DNA of 8,676 nucleotides from Pseudomonadota bacterium (GCA_023419055.1 JAEZYO010000974.1:1-8676); one strand, 5' to 3'. Shown: positions 1 to 6,031, counted from the stretch's first letter. A program made the numbers and translations. The notes: generated from the sequence alone by a model not told the origin.

Positions 1-70
1 GAGTCCCGCCGGCGGCGAGCCGCGAATCCACCACGCGGCTGTCCATTTCACGCCAATACGGGCACTGCAT
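1..70 (-). CDS. nrdR: NrdR transcriptional repressor, N-terminal fragment (runs off the left edge)
   Basis: NrdR is an ATP-cone repressor that binds NrdR boxes upstream of ribonucleotide reductase genes. Only 23 codons are in the window, reading MQCPYWREMDSR followed by VVDSRLAAGGT. The family begins MxCPxC, and the VVDSR block that follows is highly conserved, so the identification is good despite the short length. An in-frame TAG two codons upstream of the ATG makes this the first usable start, and a G-rich stretch just upstream may act as ribosome binding site. It lies 84 bases downstream of fabF on the same strand, an arrangement consistent with fab and nrdR loci in myxobacteria. The odd point is residue 6, which is Trp (codon TGG) where the family has the second zinc-ribbon cysteine. 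The ATP-cone domain is outside the window. Confidence 0.82.
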   Translation of the reverse strand, partial: MQCPYWREMDSRVVDSRLAAGGT

Positions 71-154
71 GGCCTAAGCCCCCGGTCCCGGTCGCCCAGT
101 TACCCTTCCCGGTGTCGCAACGCGAGATCCGGTGCGGGAGGGCGAGCGGGACAT
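71..154 (-). other. fabF-nrdR intergenic gap
   Basis: These 84 bases separate the fabF stop from the nrdR ATG. I see no hairpin followed by a T-run, so no intrinsic terminator, and no convincing -35/-10 pair. Read-through from the fab cluster into nrdR is therefore plausible. The stretch is G-rich on the minus strand close to nrdR. Confidence 0.4.
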
Positions 155-1402
155 TCAGCCCTGGAACGCCGAGAGAATCAGGCAGGCGTTCGTGCCGCCG
201 AAGCCGAACGAGTTGCTCATGGCGTACTTGATCCGTCGCTCGCGCGCCTTGTTCGGCACGAAGTCGAGCACGCACTCGGGATCTTGGTCTTCGAGGTTGA
301 TGGTCGGGGCGATCACGCCGGTCTCGATGGACTTCAGACAGACTGCAGCTTCTACCGCGCCCGCCGCGCCGAGCAAGTGGCCCATCATGCTCTTGGTGGA
401 GCTCACCCAGAGCTTCTTGTCGAGGGCGTGCGCGCCGAACACGTCGCCCACCGCCTTGGCCTCTTCCACGTCACCCGCCGGGGTAGAGGTCCCGTGCGCG
501 TTGATGTAGTCGATCTGGTCGGGCGAAAGCTTCGCGTCTCGAAGCGCGAGGCGCATGGCCCGCGCGCCGCCGGCGCCGTTCGGCGCGGGCTTCGTGATGT
601 GGTACGCGTCCGCGGTCGCCGCGTAGCCGACCAGCTCACCCAGGATACGGGCGCCGCGCTTCTTCGCGCGCGTCAGCGTCTCGAGCACCAGGGTGCCGGC
701 GCCTTCACCGCAGACGAAGCCGTCGCGACCCCTGTCCCAGGGACGGCTCGCGAGCTCGGGCGCGTCGTTGCGCCGGCTGAGCGCGAACATCGCGCTGAAG
801 CCGGCGATGCCGATCGGGGAGATGGTGGCCTCCGCGCCGCCCGCGACCATGACGTCCGCCTGGCCCGTCTGGAGCCAGCGCAGCGCTTCACCGATGGCGT
901 GCGCGCTCGAGGAGCAGGCGCTCGTGTGGGACAGCGAAGGCCCCTGCAGGCCGAATGCGATCGAGACCTGGCCTGCGGCCATGTTCGCGATCAGCGAGGG
1001 GATGAAGTAGGGGCTGACCTTGCCCGGGCCCTTGTGCTCCAGCGTCAGGGTGCAGCGCTCGAGGTTCTCGAGGCCGCCGAGGCCGACGCCGATGAAGACA
1101 CCGGCGCGCTCGCGCTCCTCGTCGGTCAGGCGAAGGTCCGCCTGATCGAGGGCTAACTTGGTCGAGGCCATCGCGAACGTGATGAAGCGCGCGACCTCTT
1201 TGATCTTCTTCCGCTCCATGAACTCCGCCGCGTCGAAGTTCTTCACTTCGGCCGCGATGCGGGTGGGGAAGGTCTCGTTGGCTTCGAACAGGGTGATCGG
1301 TCCGACGCCGCTCTTACCGTTGATGAGCGACTGCCAGGTGTTGTCATTGCCGATGCCGTTCGGCGTGACCAGACCGATACCAGTGACTACGACGCGCTCC
1401 AT
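155..1402 (-). CDS. fabF: 3-oxoacyl-[ACP] synthase II (FabF, KAS II)
   Basis: FabF condenses malonyl-ACP with a growing acyl-ACP, releasing CO2, and drives the elongation rounds of cytosolic type II fatty acid synthesis. The protein is 415 residues, normal for the family. The thiolase-fold catalytic triad is visible: Cys163 in HTSACSSSAHAIG, His303 in NAHGTSTPAGD and His342 in MMGHLLGAAGAVE, with the conserved Lys337 just before the last. The C-terminal gating motif SFGFGGTN is at 398-405. The start is an ATG with AAAGGA placed 5 bases upstream. The gene follows acpP by 84 bases, as in most fab clusters. The active-site stretch reads ACSSS rather than the more usual ACAxG or ACTSG, which looks like lineage variation. 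The position next to acpP and the lack of a partner chain-length-factor gene argue against a polyketide synthase ketosynthase. Confidence 0.97.
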   Translation of the reverse strand: MERVVVTGIGLVTPNGIGNDNTWQSLINGKSGVGPITLFEANETFPTRIAAEVKNFDAAEFMERKKIKEVARFITFAMASTKLALDQADLRLTDEERERAGVFIGVGLGGLENLERCTLTLEHKGPGKVSPYFIPSLIANMAAGQVSIAFGLQGPSLSHTSACSSSAHAIGEALRWLQTGQADVMVAGGAEATISPIGIAGFSAMFALSRRNDAPELASRPWDRGRDGFVCGEGAGTLVLETLTRAKKRGARILGELVGYAATADAYHITKPAPNGAGGARAMRLALRDAKLSPDQIDYINAHGTSTPAGDVEEAKAVGDVFGAHALDKKLWVSSTKSMMGHLLGAAGAVEAAVCLKSIETGVIAPTINLEDQDPECVLDFVPNKARERRIKYAMSNSFGFGGTNACLILSAFQG

Positions 1403-1486
1403 GGGGATCCTTTGCGCCCCGGCGCCGTCGCGACGCCGGGGACGTGGGAATGGGCGCCGCTCGGGCGCCCCTTTCGCCGACAGCGC
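1403..1486 (-). other. acpP-fabF intercistronic region with two perfect hairpins
   Basis: This 84-base spacer carries two perfect inverted repeats. The first has 8-bp arms CCCCGGCG / CGCCGGGG at 1417-1424 and 1434-1441 with a 9-base loop. The second has 7-bp arms GGGCGCC / GGCGCCC at 1452-1458 and 1464-1470 with a 5-base loop. Neither is followed by a T-run on the minus strand, so they are not typical intrinsic terminators. They may set mRNA 3' stability or partial attenuation between the carrier, which is needed in large amounts, and fabF. That role is inference. Confidence 0.6.
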
Positions 1487-1735
1487 TTAGCTGCTGAGGT
1501 GCTTCTCGATGTAGTCGACCGCGTCCTGCACCGTGCGGATCTTCTCGGTGTCCTCGTCCGGGATGTCGATCTCGAACGCCTCTTCGAAGGCGAGCACGAG
1601 CTCGACCAGGCCCAGCGAATCCGCGCCGAGGTCCTCGATGAACGTGGACTCGGGCTTGATGTCCTTCTCGTCGACATCGAGCTGCTCTTTGATGATTCGC
1701 TTCACTTCGGCCGTGACATTGCGACCTTCAGCCAT
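1487..1735 (-). CDS. acpP: Acyl carrier protein
   Basis: ACP carries the growing acyl chain on a 4'-phosphopantetheine arm and presents it to all the fab enzymes in the cytosol. The protein is 82 residues, small and strongly acidic, with the four-helix ACP pattern. The phosphopantetheine attachment serine is Ser40 in the motif [10 protein letters not shown], followed by the acidic helix II that partner enzymes bind. A GGAG ribosome binding site lies 9 bases before the ATG, the strongest in this cluster and fitting the high output needed. It sits between fabG and fabF, the normal place. The residue two after the modified serine is Gly42, where most fatty-acid ACPs have Asp (DSLDxVEL); the rest of helix II keeps its acidic residues. 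A dedicated polyketide ACP is unlikely given the context. Confidence 0.96.
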   Translation of the reverse strand: MAEGRNVTAEVKRIIKEQLDVDEKDIKPESTFIEDLGADSLGLVELVLAFEEAFEIDIPDEDTEKIRTVQDAVDYIEKHLSS

Positions 1736-1843
1736 TTTTTGCGTCTCCAGGGGGCCGGCTCTAGCAGAGAGAGCCGGTCGATTGCATCGATTTTTCGTAG
1801 ATTCCGACGGTTCTTGTGCGAAACCGTAAGAGATTTCAGTGAC
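1736..1843 (-). other. fabG-acpP intercistronic region with two hairpins
   Basis: The 108-base gap is relatively AT-rich for this genome. It holds a stem with arms ACGGTT / AACCGT at 1807-1812 and 1822-1827, and a second with arms CCGGCTC / GAGCCGG at 1755-1761 and 1771-1777, each with a 9-base loop. Between them is a short dyad, TCGAT TGC ATCGA, at 1778-1790. No T-run follows either stem on the minus strand. In E. coli acpP has extra promoter activity in this position, and the AT-rich block could serve that purpose here. I cannot point to a convincing -35/-10 pair. Confidence 0.5.
1745..1748 (-). promoter_or_regulatory. Ribosome binding site of acpP
   Basis: GGAG on the minus strand lies 9 bases upstream of the acpP ATG, followed by an A-rich spacer (GCAAAAA). 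This gives an accessible initiation region in an otherwise GC-rich transcript. Confidence 0.6.
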
Positions 1844-2590
1844 TTACATGTACATGCCGCCGTTCACACGCAGCGTGTGCCCGGTCACGTAGCTGGCCTC
1901 GTCCGAGGCCAGGAAGGCGATGGCGGCAGCCACTTCACGCCCGGTGCCGGTGCGCCCGAGCGGGACTGCGCCGACGATCGCGGCCTTGATCTCGTCGGTC
2001 AGGCCGTGGGTCATGTCGGTGTCGATGTAGCCGGGGGTGACGGCGTTCACGGTGATGTTCCGGGACGCGTACTCCTTCGCCAGGCTCTTCGTCACGCCGA
2101 GCAGCGCCGCCTTGGACGCGGCGTACGCCGTCTGGCCGACGTTGCCGGCCTCGCCGACCACGCTCGAGAGGAAGACGACTCGACCGACCTTGGCGCGCAT
2201 CATCACCTTGATGGCGGCGCGTGCACAGGCGACGGAGCCCTTCACGTTGATGGCGAAGAGGCGATCGAAGTCCTCTTCTTTCAAGCGCAGAAGCAGCCCG
2301 TCCACGCTGATGCCCGCGTTGGCGACCAAGATATCGAGGCGCCCGAGGCGCTTCGCGATCTCGGCGATGGCCTTCTCCGACGCCTCGCCGTCGGCGACGT
2401 CGAACTTGGCGATCTCCGCCTTGCCGCCGCGAGCGACGATGGCGTCCGCCACCTCGCGGGCCGCCGCTTCGTTGCTCACGTAGTTGATGACCACGTGTGC
2501 CCCCTGATCAGCGAGGCCTTCTGCCGTGGCGCGTCCGATGCCGCGCGATCCGCCGGTGACGAGCGCGACTTTGCCAGTGAGGTCAAACAT
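1844..2590 (-). CDS. fabG: 3-oxoacyl-[ACP] reductase (FabG)
   Basis: FabG reduces 3-oxoacyl-ACP to (R)-3-hydroxyacyl-ACP with NADPH, the first reductive step of each elongation cycle. The protein is 248 residues, typical for this short-chain dehydrogenase. The Rossmann cofactor motif TGGSRGIG is at 12-19, NAG at 91-93, and the catalytic residues are Asn115, Ser143, Tyr156 and Lys160 (YAASK). The C-terminal NGGMYM ending is characteristic of FabG and distinguishes it from general SDR enzymes. The ATG start has GGGAG 11 bases upstream. It lies between fabD and acpP in the same orientation. A small candidate ORF upstream overlaps its first codons. Confidence 0.97.
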   Translation of the reverse strand: MFDLTGKVALVTGGSRGIGRATAEGLADQGAHVVINYVSNEAAAREVADAIVARGGKAEIAKFDVADGEASEKAIAEIAKRLGRLDILVANAGISVDGLLLRLKEEDFDRLFAINVKGSVACARAAIKVMMRAKVGRVVFLSSVVGEAGNVGQTAYAASKAALLGVTKSLAKEYASRNITVNAVTPGYIDTDMTHGLTDEIKAAIVGAVPLGRTGTGREVAAAIAFLASDEASYVTGHTLRVNGGMYM

Positions 2591-2705
2591 GGGATTTCAT
2601 TCTCCCGTCCGTGCAAAGAGGCGCCGGGAGCGCGCCGGTGTTTACCACGATGAGCCGGGGCGCAAAGCCGAAAGTGCTGTCGATTCCCTGGCCGCGTTGC
2701 GTCAT
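2583..2705 (-). other. Candidate 40-codon small ORF overlapping the fabG start
   Basis: An ATG-started reading frame of 40 codons fills most of the 183-base fabD-fabG gap and stops inside fabG, so that its end overlaps the fabG ATG. It has a good GGGAG ribosome binding site at 2714-2718, 8 bases before the ATG. The peptide starts MTQRGQGIDS and ends CTDGRMKSHV. It matches no family I recognise. It could be a translational coupling leader, or chance in high-GC DNA. Conservation in related genomes would decide. Confidence 0.22.
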
Positions 2706-2773
2706 GCCGGGCACTCCCGTATCCGCTCGGCACTGACCGCGAAGCGTGCGACGCGCCGTGCCTGAATCGCGAC

Positions 2774-3706
2774 TCAGCCCAGAAACTCGGCGATCTTCGC
2801 GATGCCGTCGGGGTCCGAGACGCTCAGCACCTGGATGCGCTTGTCGATGCGCTTCACGAGTCCGGCCAGCACCTTCCCGGGACCCACCTCGAGCGCCTTC
2901 GTCACCCCAGCGTCCGCCACGGCCGAAACCGACTCGTCCCAGCGCACGGCCCCGTCGATCTGACGCACCAAGAGCCCTGCCACCTGCGAGGCGTCGGAGT
3001 TCGGGCGCGCCTCGACGTTGCTCACGACGGGGAACGAGAGCGCGCTCACCGTCACGCTCTCGAGCGCTTTCTCGACCGCGCGCGCGGCGGGCTCCATGAG
3101 CGCGCAGTGGAAGGGGGCGCTCACGTTGAGAGCGATCGCCTTGAGCTTGCGCTCCGAAGCGAGGGCGCTCGCGCGCTTGACCGCGCCCGCGGCGCCCGAG
3201 ATGACGACCTGCCCCGGCGCGTTGAAGTTCGCCGGCGACAGTGGTTCGCCCTCCGCGGCGTCTCGGCAGAGTTGCTCGATGGCAGCGCGATCGCCGCCCA
3301 GGATCGCCGCCATGGCGCCCACGCCTTCGGGCACGGCTTCCTGCATCGCGCGCCCGCGCAAGTGAACGAGCCGCACTGCATCTTCGAGCGAGAGCGCCGA
3401 GCTCGCGACGAGCGCGCTGTACTCGCCGAGCGAATGCCCTGCGGCGAACGCGGGCGCCTCGAGGCTCGGGTATGCCTCGCGGATCGCGGCGAGCGTCGCG
3501 ATGCTCGCGGTCAGGATCGCGGGCTGAGTGTGCTTCGTGAGCGTGAGCTCGGGCGCCGGCCCCTCGAAGCAGAGCTTGCTGATGGAGAAGCCGAGCGCCG
3601 CGTCGGCGCGCGCGAACACTTCGCGAGCAGCGGGGGAGGCGTCGTGGAGCGCCTTGCCCATGCCGACCTCTTGCGTGCCCTGACCGGGAAAGAGCCAAGC
3701 AATCAT
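2774..3706 (-). CDS. fabD: Malonyl-CoA:ACP transacylase (FabD)
   Basis: FabD moves the malonyl group from CoA to ACP, supplying the extender unit for FabH and FabF. The 310-residue protein matches the family length. The N-terminal motif FPGQGTQ is at 6-12 with Gln11 in the oxyanion hole. The nucleophile elbow GHSLGEYSAL at 90-99 gives Ser92, with Arg117 binding the malonyl carboxylate, catalytic His200 in APFH and Gln249 near the end of the fold. The start is an ATG with only a weak AGGT-like site upstream. It lies 308 bases downstream of fabH and 183 bases upstream of fabG, much looser spacing than usual for this pair. Specificity for malonyl is inferred from Arg117 and the gene context. Confidence 0.96.
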   Translation of the reverse strand: MIAWLFPGQGTQEVGMGKALHDASPAAREVFARADAALGFSISKLCFEGPAPELTLTKHTQPAILTASIATLAAIREAYPSLEAPAFAAGHSLGEYSALVASSALSLEDAVRLVHLRGRAMQEAVPEGVGAMAAILGGDRAAIEQLCRDAAEGEPLSPANFNAPGQVVISGAAGAVKRASALASERKLKAIALNVSAPFHCALMEPAARAVEKALESVTVSALSFPVVSNVEARPNSDASQVAGLLVRQIDGAVRWDESVSAVADAGVTKALEVGPGKVLAGLVKRIDKRIQVLSVSDPDGIAKIAEFLG

Positions 3707-4014
3707 GGCCGCGGGACCTATCGCGGAAAGCTCACGCGTTCAAGCCGCGTGCGCGCCGCGCAGTTGCGCGGGCGAGAGCGCGAGCGATCAGCGAGCGCGC
3801 GGCGGGCGGAGCGAGCGGTCGGCAGAGCCGACGACGCGAGCCGCGCTGAGGTGTCCGGAGGGGCGCGCGACGACGTGATCGGTCTTGGAAGACCAGATCA
3901 CGATCGTCCAACAAGGCGACGACCTGAACGCGAACCGGTGAGGCCGGGCGCCTACCGCCTGGCCCGATGCGGACGACGCAGGGCGCCTCGACGGACGACT
4001 ACCGAAACACAAAG
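3707..4014 (-). other. fabH-fabD intergenic region, 308 bases, rich in inverted repeats
   Basis: No convincing gene lies here. The short open frames are arginine-rich, low-complexity translations of GCG/GAGC-rich DNA. The right half holds a long bulged hairpin at 3869-3908. Smaller inverted repeats are a 7-bp arm pair at 3756-3771, a 6-bp pair with a 3-base loop at 3818-3832, and a 9-pair stem at 3942-3964 (one position a G-T wobble on the plus strand). A purine-rich low-complexity block with repeated GCGAGCG units covers roughly 3775-3817. The region could be a structured leader for fabD. I see no T-run after any of these stems, so no clear intrinsic terminator. Confidence 0.6.
3869..3908 (-). 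repeat. Long inverted repeat (17-bp stem with two bulges and a 4-base loop)
   Basis: The left arm GACGACGTGATCGGTCT at 3869-3885 pairs base for base with 3890-3908, except for two single unpaired bases (positions 3895 and 3903). The loop is TGGA at 3886-3889. That is 17 pairs, too long to be expected by chance in a gap of this size. On the minus strand, the transcribed one, the unpaired bases are U. No T-run follows, so it is not a standard terminator. It may be a structured RNA element, an RNase-processing site or a protein binding site. Confidence 0.75.
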
Positions 4015-5007
4015 TCAAAGTCGGACGAGCGCGCTCGCCCAGGAGATCCCGGCGCCGAGCGCGCACATCAGCACCGTGTCGTTCGGCTGAATGCGCCCGG
4101 AACGAACACCCTCGTCGAGCGCGATCGGGATCGAGGCGCTCGACGTGTTGCCGTAGCGATCGATGTTGAGCACGAAGCGATCGAGCGGGATGTCGAGACG
4201 CTGAGCCACCTGCGAGATGATGCGGAGGTTCGCTTGATGCGGGACGACCCAGCGCACCGCCGAGCTCTGGAGCCCTGCGTCGGTCAGCGCAGAGCGCGAG
4301 GCTGCCGTGAGGTTCTTCACCGCGACCTTGAAAATGTCGCCGCCGATCATGAAGACCTTGTCGCGGCTCGCCGCGAGCCCTTCGGGGGTGAGGGGCTCCT
4401 TCGAGCCACCTGTAGGGATGCAGAGCGACTCTGCGAGGGTGGAATCGGTGTAGAGCCGCGTCGAGAGGACGCCGCGTCCGTCGTCTGCGGCGCGACCGAG
4501 CACGACAGCGCCTGCGCCGTCACCGAAAAGCACGCACGTCGTGCGATCCTTCCAGTTGAGGATGCGGCTCAAGAGCTCGACGCCGACCACCAGCACGTTC
4601 TTCATCATGCCGGTGCGGATGAACTGATCGGCGATGGAGAGGCCGTAGAGGAATCCCGCGCAAGCCGCGGAGACGTCGAAGGACGGGATTGGCCCGGCGC
4701 CGAGCTTCTTCTGCACGAACACCGCGCACGCGGGCATCGGCAGATCCCCCGAGATGGTGCCGACGATGATCATGTCGAGATCGGCAGCCGTGATGTTCGC
4801 CATCTCGAGCGCGCGGCGCGCAGCGGCGGCCGCCATGTCGCTCGTGGTCTCACCGTCGGCGGCGATCCGCCGCTCGCGGATCCCCGTGCGTTCGCGGATC
4901 CACTCATCCGACGTATCGACCATCTTCTCGAGGTCGGTGTTGGTGAGAACCCGCTCTGGCGTGTAAGCGCCAGTTCCTAGGATTCGGCTCCTCGGCCCGT
5001 GCTCCAT
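4015..5007 (-). CDS. fabH: 3-oxoacyl-[ACP] synthase III (FabH, KAS III)
   Basis: FabH starts fatty acid synthesis by condensing acyl-CoA with malonyl-ACP. With this start the protein is 330 residues. The N-terminus aligns with the family pattern IxGTGxYxPExVxTNxDLEKMVDTSDEWI. The catalytic triad is Cys116 in VSAACAGF, His257 in PHQAN and Asn287 in YGNTSS, and the C-terminal GAG(I)SWASALVRL ending is typical. The ATG was chosen because the frame stays open to 5112, but the extra 35 residues have no family counterpart and would begin inside the rpmF terminator. There is no strong ribosome binding site before the ATG. It follows rpmF without the usual plsX between, and after a terminator, so it probably heads the fab transcript. 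Primer preference (acetyl or branched acyl) cannot be judged from the sequence. Confidence 0.96.
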   Translation of the reverse strand: MEHGPRSRILGTGAYTPERVLTNTDLEKMVDTSDEWIRERTGIRERRIAADGETTSDMAAAAARRALEMANITAADLDMIIVGTISGDLPMPACAVFVQKKLGAGPIPSFDVSAACAGFLYGLSIADQFIRTGMMKNVLVVGVELLSRILNWKDRTTCVLFGDGAGAVVLGRAADDGRGVLSTRLYTDSTLAESLCIPTGGSKEPLTPEGLAASRDKVFMIGGDIFKVAVKNLTAASRSALTDAGLQSSAVRWVVPHQANLRIISQVAQRLDIPLDRFVLNIDRYGNTSSASIPIALDEGVRSGRIQPNDTVLMCALGAGISWASALVRL

Positions 5008-5110
5008 GACGTGTCGCCGATACTTATCCAAACGGGCCAGGGATGAAATGGTTAAACCACATCGAGCCCAATGACGCGGGGCGCCGTATCCGCGCGCCGA
5101 GCGAAAACGC
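5008..5110 (-). promoter_or_regulatory. Probable promoter region of the fab cluster
   Basis: This stretch lies between the rpmF terminator and fabH and is the natural place for a fab promoter. It becomes AT-rich near the gene. A TTGGATAAGTAT segment about 11 bases before the ATG contains possible -10 sequence, which would make the leader very short, in keeping with the lack of a ribosome binding site. An 11-base perfect palindrome, TGGTTAAACCA, sits at 5049-5059 and could be an operator. No good -35 is evident, so the exact promoter is uncertain. Confidence 0.35.
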
Positions 5111-5151
5111 AAAAAGACCCAGGGACCGCCGAGGCCGCCCCTGGGACTTTT
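5111..5151 (-). terminator. Intrinsic terminator downstream of rpmF
   Basis: Reading the minus strand, arms AAAAG-T-CCCAGGG (5151-5139) and CCCTGGG-T-CTTTT (5124-5112) pair perfectly apart from one T-T mismatch. They enclose a 14-base GC-rich loop and end in a T-tract (CTTTTT, then GCGTTTT). It begins 18 bases after the rpmF stop. It should separate the DUF177-rpmF transcript from fabH. Confidence 0.88.
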
Positions 5152-5169
5152 CAGCTTTCGCTCCGGCCT

Positions 5170-5355
5170 TCAGCTCTCGTTGCTCTTGACGACGGCCTTA
5201 CCCTTGTAGTGACCGCAGGACGGGCACACACGGTGGGGCACCATCGGCGCCGAGCAGTTCGGGCAGGGGACGATCGTCGGTGCGCTCACCTTGTCGTGCT
5301 GGGCCCGGCGCATGTCGCGCTTGCTGCTGGTTAGGCGTCGCTTCGGTACTGCCAC
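5170..5355 (-). CDS. rpmF: 50S ribosomal protein L32
   Basis: L32 is a small component of the large ribosomal subunit. The 61-residue protein starts [17 protein letters not shown], the hallmark of bL32. It has a zinc ribbon with CPNC at 32-35 and CPSC at 44-47, so this is the zinc-binding (C+) form. The start codon is GTG, with AAGGAG placed 6 bases upstream inside the end of the preceding gene. Only 3 bases separate it from the DUF177 gene, a classical conserved pairing that implies co-transcription. A strong terminator follows. Confidence 0.97.
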   Translation of the reverse strand: MAVPKRRLTSSKRDMRRAQHDKVSAPTIVPCPNCSAPMVPHRVCPSCGHYKGKAVVKSNES

Positions 5356-5358
5356 GGC

Positions 5359-6027
5359 TCACTCCTTCTTCTGTTCGTTACTGACGAGCCGCTTGGCGAG
5401 TTCAGCCAGCGGACTGAGTCTAGGGTCGAGGGGTCTAGGCCCCTCGGGCTGGGGGCCGGGACCGATAGCGGCTTCCTCCGGGGAAGGCAAGTCCGAACGA
5501 CGCGGATACATCGGTAACTCGAGCAAAATGAACTCGCGGAGGAACCGATCGAGCACGACTTCGTCCCCGGAGAAGGTGTCCGCCGCTGCTTCATTGGCGC
5601 TGAGCTCGGGCTCATCGGACCAGGGTTTGGCGCGTTTCCCCTTTTTTCCCGCGGGTTTGCTGGCCTGCTTCTCTTTCGCCTGCTTGTCTTTGGCCGACGC
5701 GGCGGGCGGCGCCTTGCCGTGGCGACGTCCACCGGACGCCTCGCCCGGGCCAGGCGTGAGCAAGAGCAGGATTTCCGGCTCGAGCTTGAAGGGAAGGGGA
5801 TCCAGCGTGACGACGCAGGGGACCGTGACGTCCACCTCCGCGCGACCGCGAACGAGGACCTCGCGCCCGTTCTTGCTGAGCTCGACGTCGAGCTTCCCAG
5901 GACCTACCACCGTCGCCTCCGTGTCCTCGAAGGCGTGCTTCAGCCACGCCTCCGAGATCGCGCTCTCCAGGTGCTTCGGTCCGCTCTCCAGATCCGCGAG
6001 CGGGACGACGAATTCTGACTCAGACAC
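5359..6027 (-). CDS. DUF177 (YceD-family) protein with a lysine-rich insert
   Basis: DUF177/YceD proteins are almost always encoded just before rpmF and are linked to rRNA or ribosome metabolism, with no settled biochemical activity. The 222-residue product has an N-terminal beta-rich half (45-90, with PCVVTLDPLPFKLEPEI). A low-complexity Lys/Ala/Pro-rich segment (about 96-135) follows, and then the family's acidic core FSGDEVVLDRFLREFILLEL with LPMYP at 171-175. The C-terminal DPRLSPLAELAKRL at 201-214 matches the typical DPR..PLAxLK ending. Family members often carry a Cys-x2-Cys in the first half, but here only Cys71 is present. The GTG start lies directly downstream of a TAGGGT box, with no ribosome binding site, suggesting a leaderless mRNA. 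Identification rests on gene neighbourhood plus the C-terminal motifs. Confidence 0.88.
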   Translation of the reverse strand: MSESEFVVPLADLESGPKHLESAISEAWLKHAFEDTEATVVGPGKLDVELSKNGREVLVRGRAEVDVTVPCVVTLDPLPFKLEPEILLLLTPGPGEASGGRRHGKAPPAASAKDKQAKEKQASKPAGKKGKRAKPWSDEPELSANEAAADTFSGDEVVLDRFLREFILLELPMYPRRSDLPSPEEAAIGPGPQPEGPRPLDPRLSPLAELAKRLVSNEQKKE

Positions 6028-6031
6028 GCGC

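Noticed and set aside
3732..4066. Short minus-strand frames (60 and 92 codons) in the fabH-fabD gap
   Set aside because: They are arginine/alanine-rich low-complexity translations across hairpins, with no motif and no good ribosome binding site.
284..4980. Long plus-strand open frames opposite the fab genes (for example 284-1156, 1412-2653, 3107-4090, 3967-4980)
   Set aside because: They are antisense shadows of well-identified genes in high-GC DNA, with arginine- and aspartate-rich low-complexity translations and no family motifs.
5008..5112. FabH with a 35-residue N-terminal extension
   Set aside because: The extension has no counterpart in FabH, and its start would lie in the T-tract of the rpmF terminator.
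5420..5428. A third CTAGGGTCG on the plus strand inside the DUF177 gene, next to a 7-bp inverted repeat (5427-5446)
   Set aside because: It lies in coding sequence with no plus-strand gene downstream for hundreds of bases, so a promoter role is not supported. The inverted repeat falls in a Pro/Gly-rich coding stretch.
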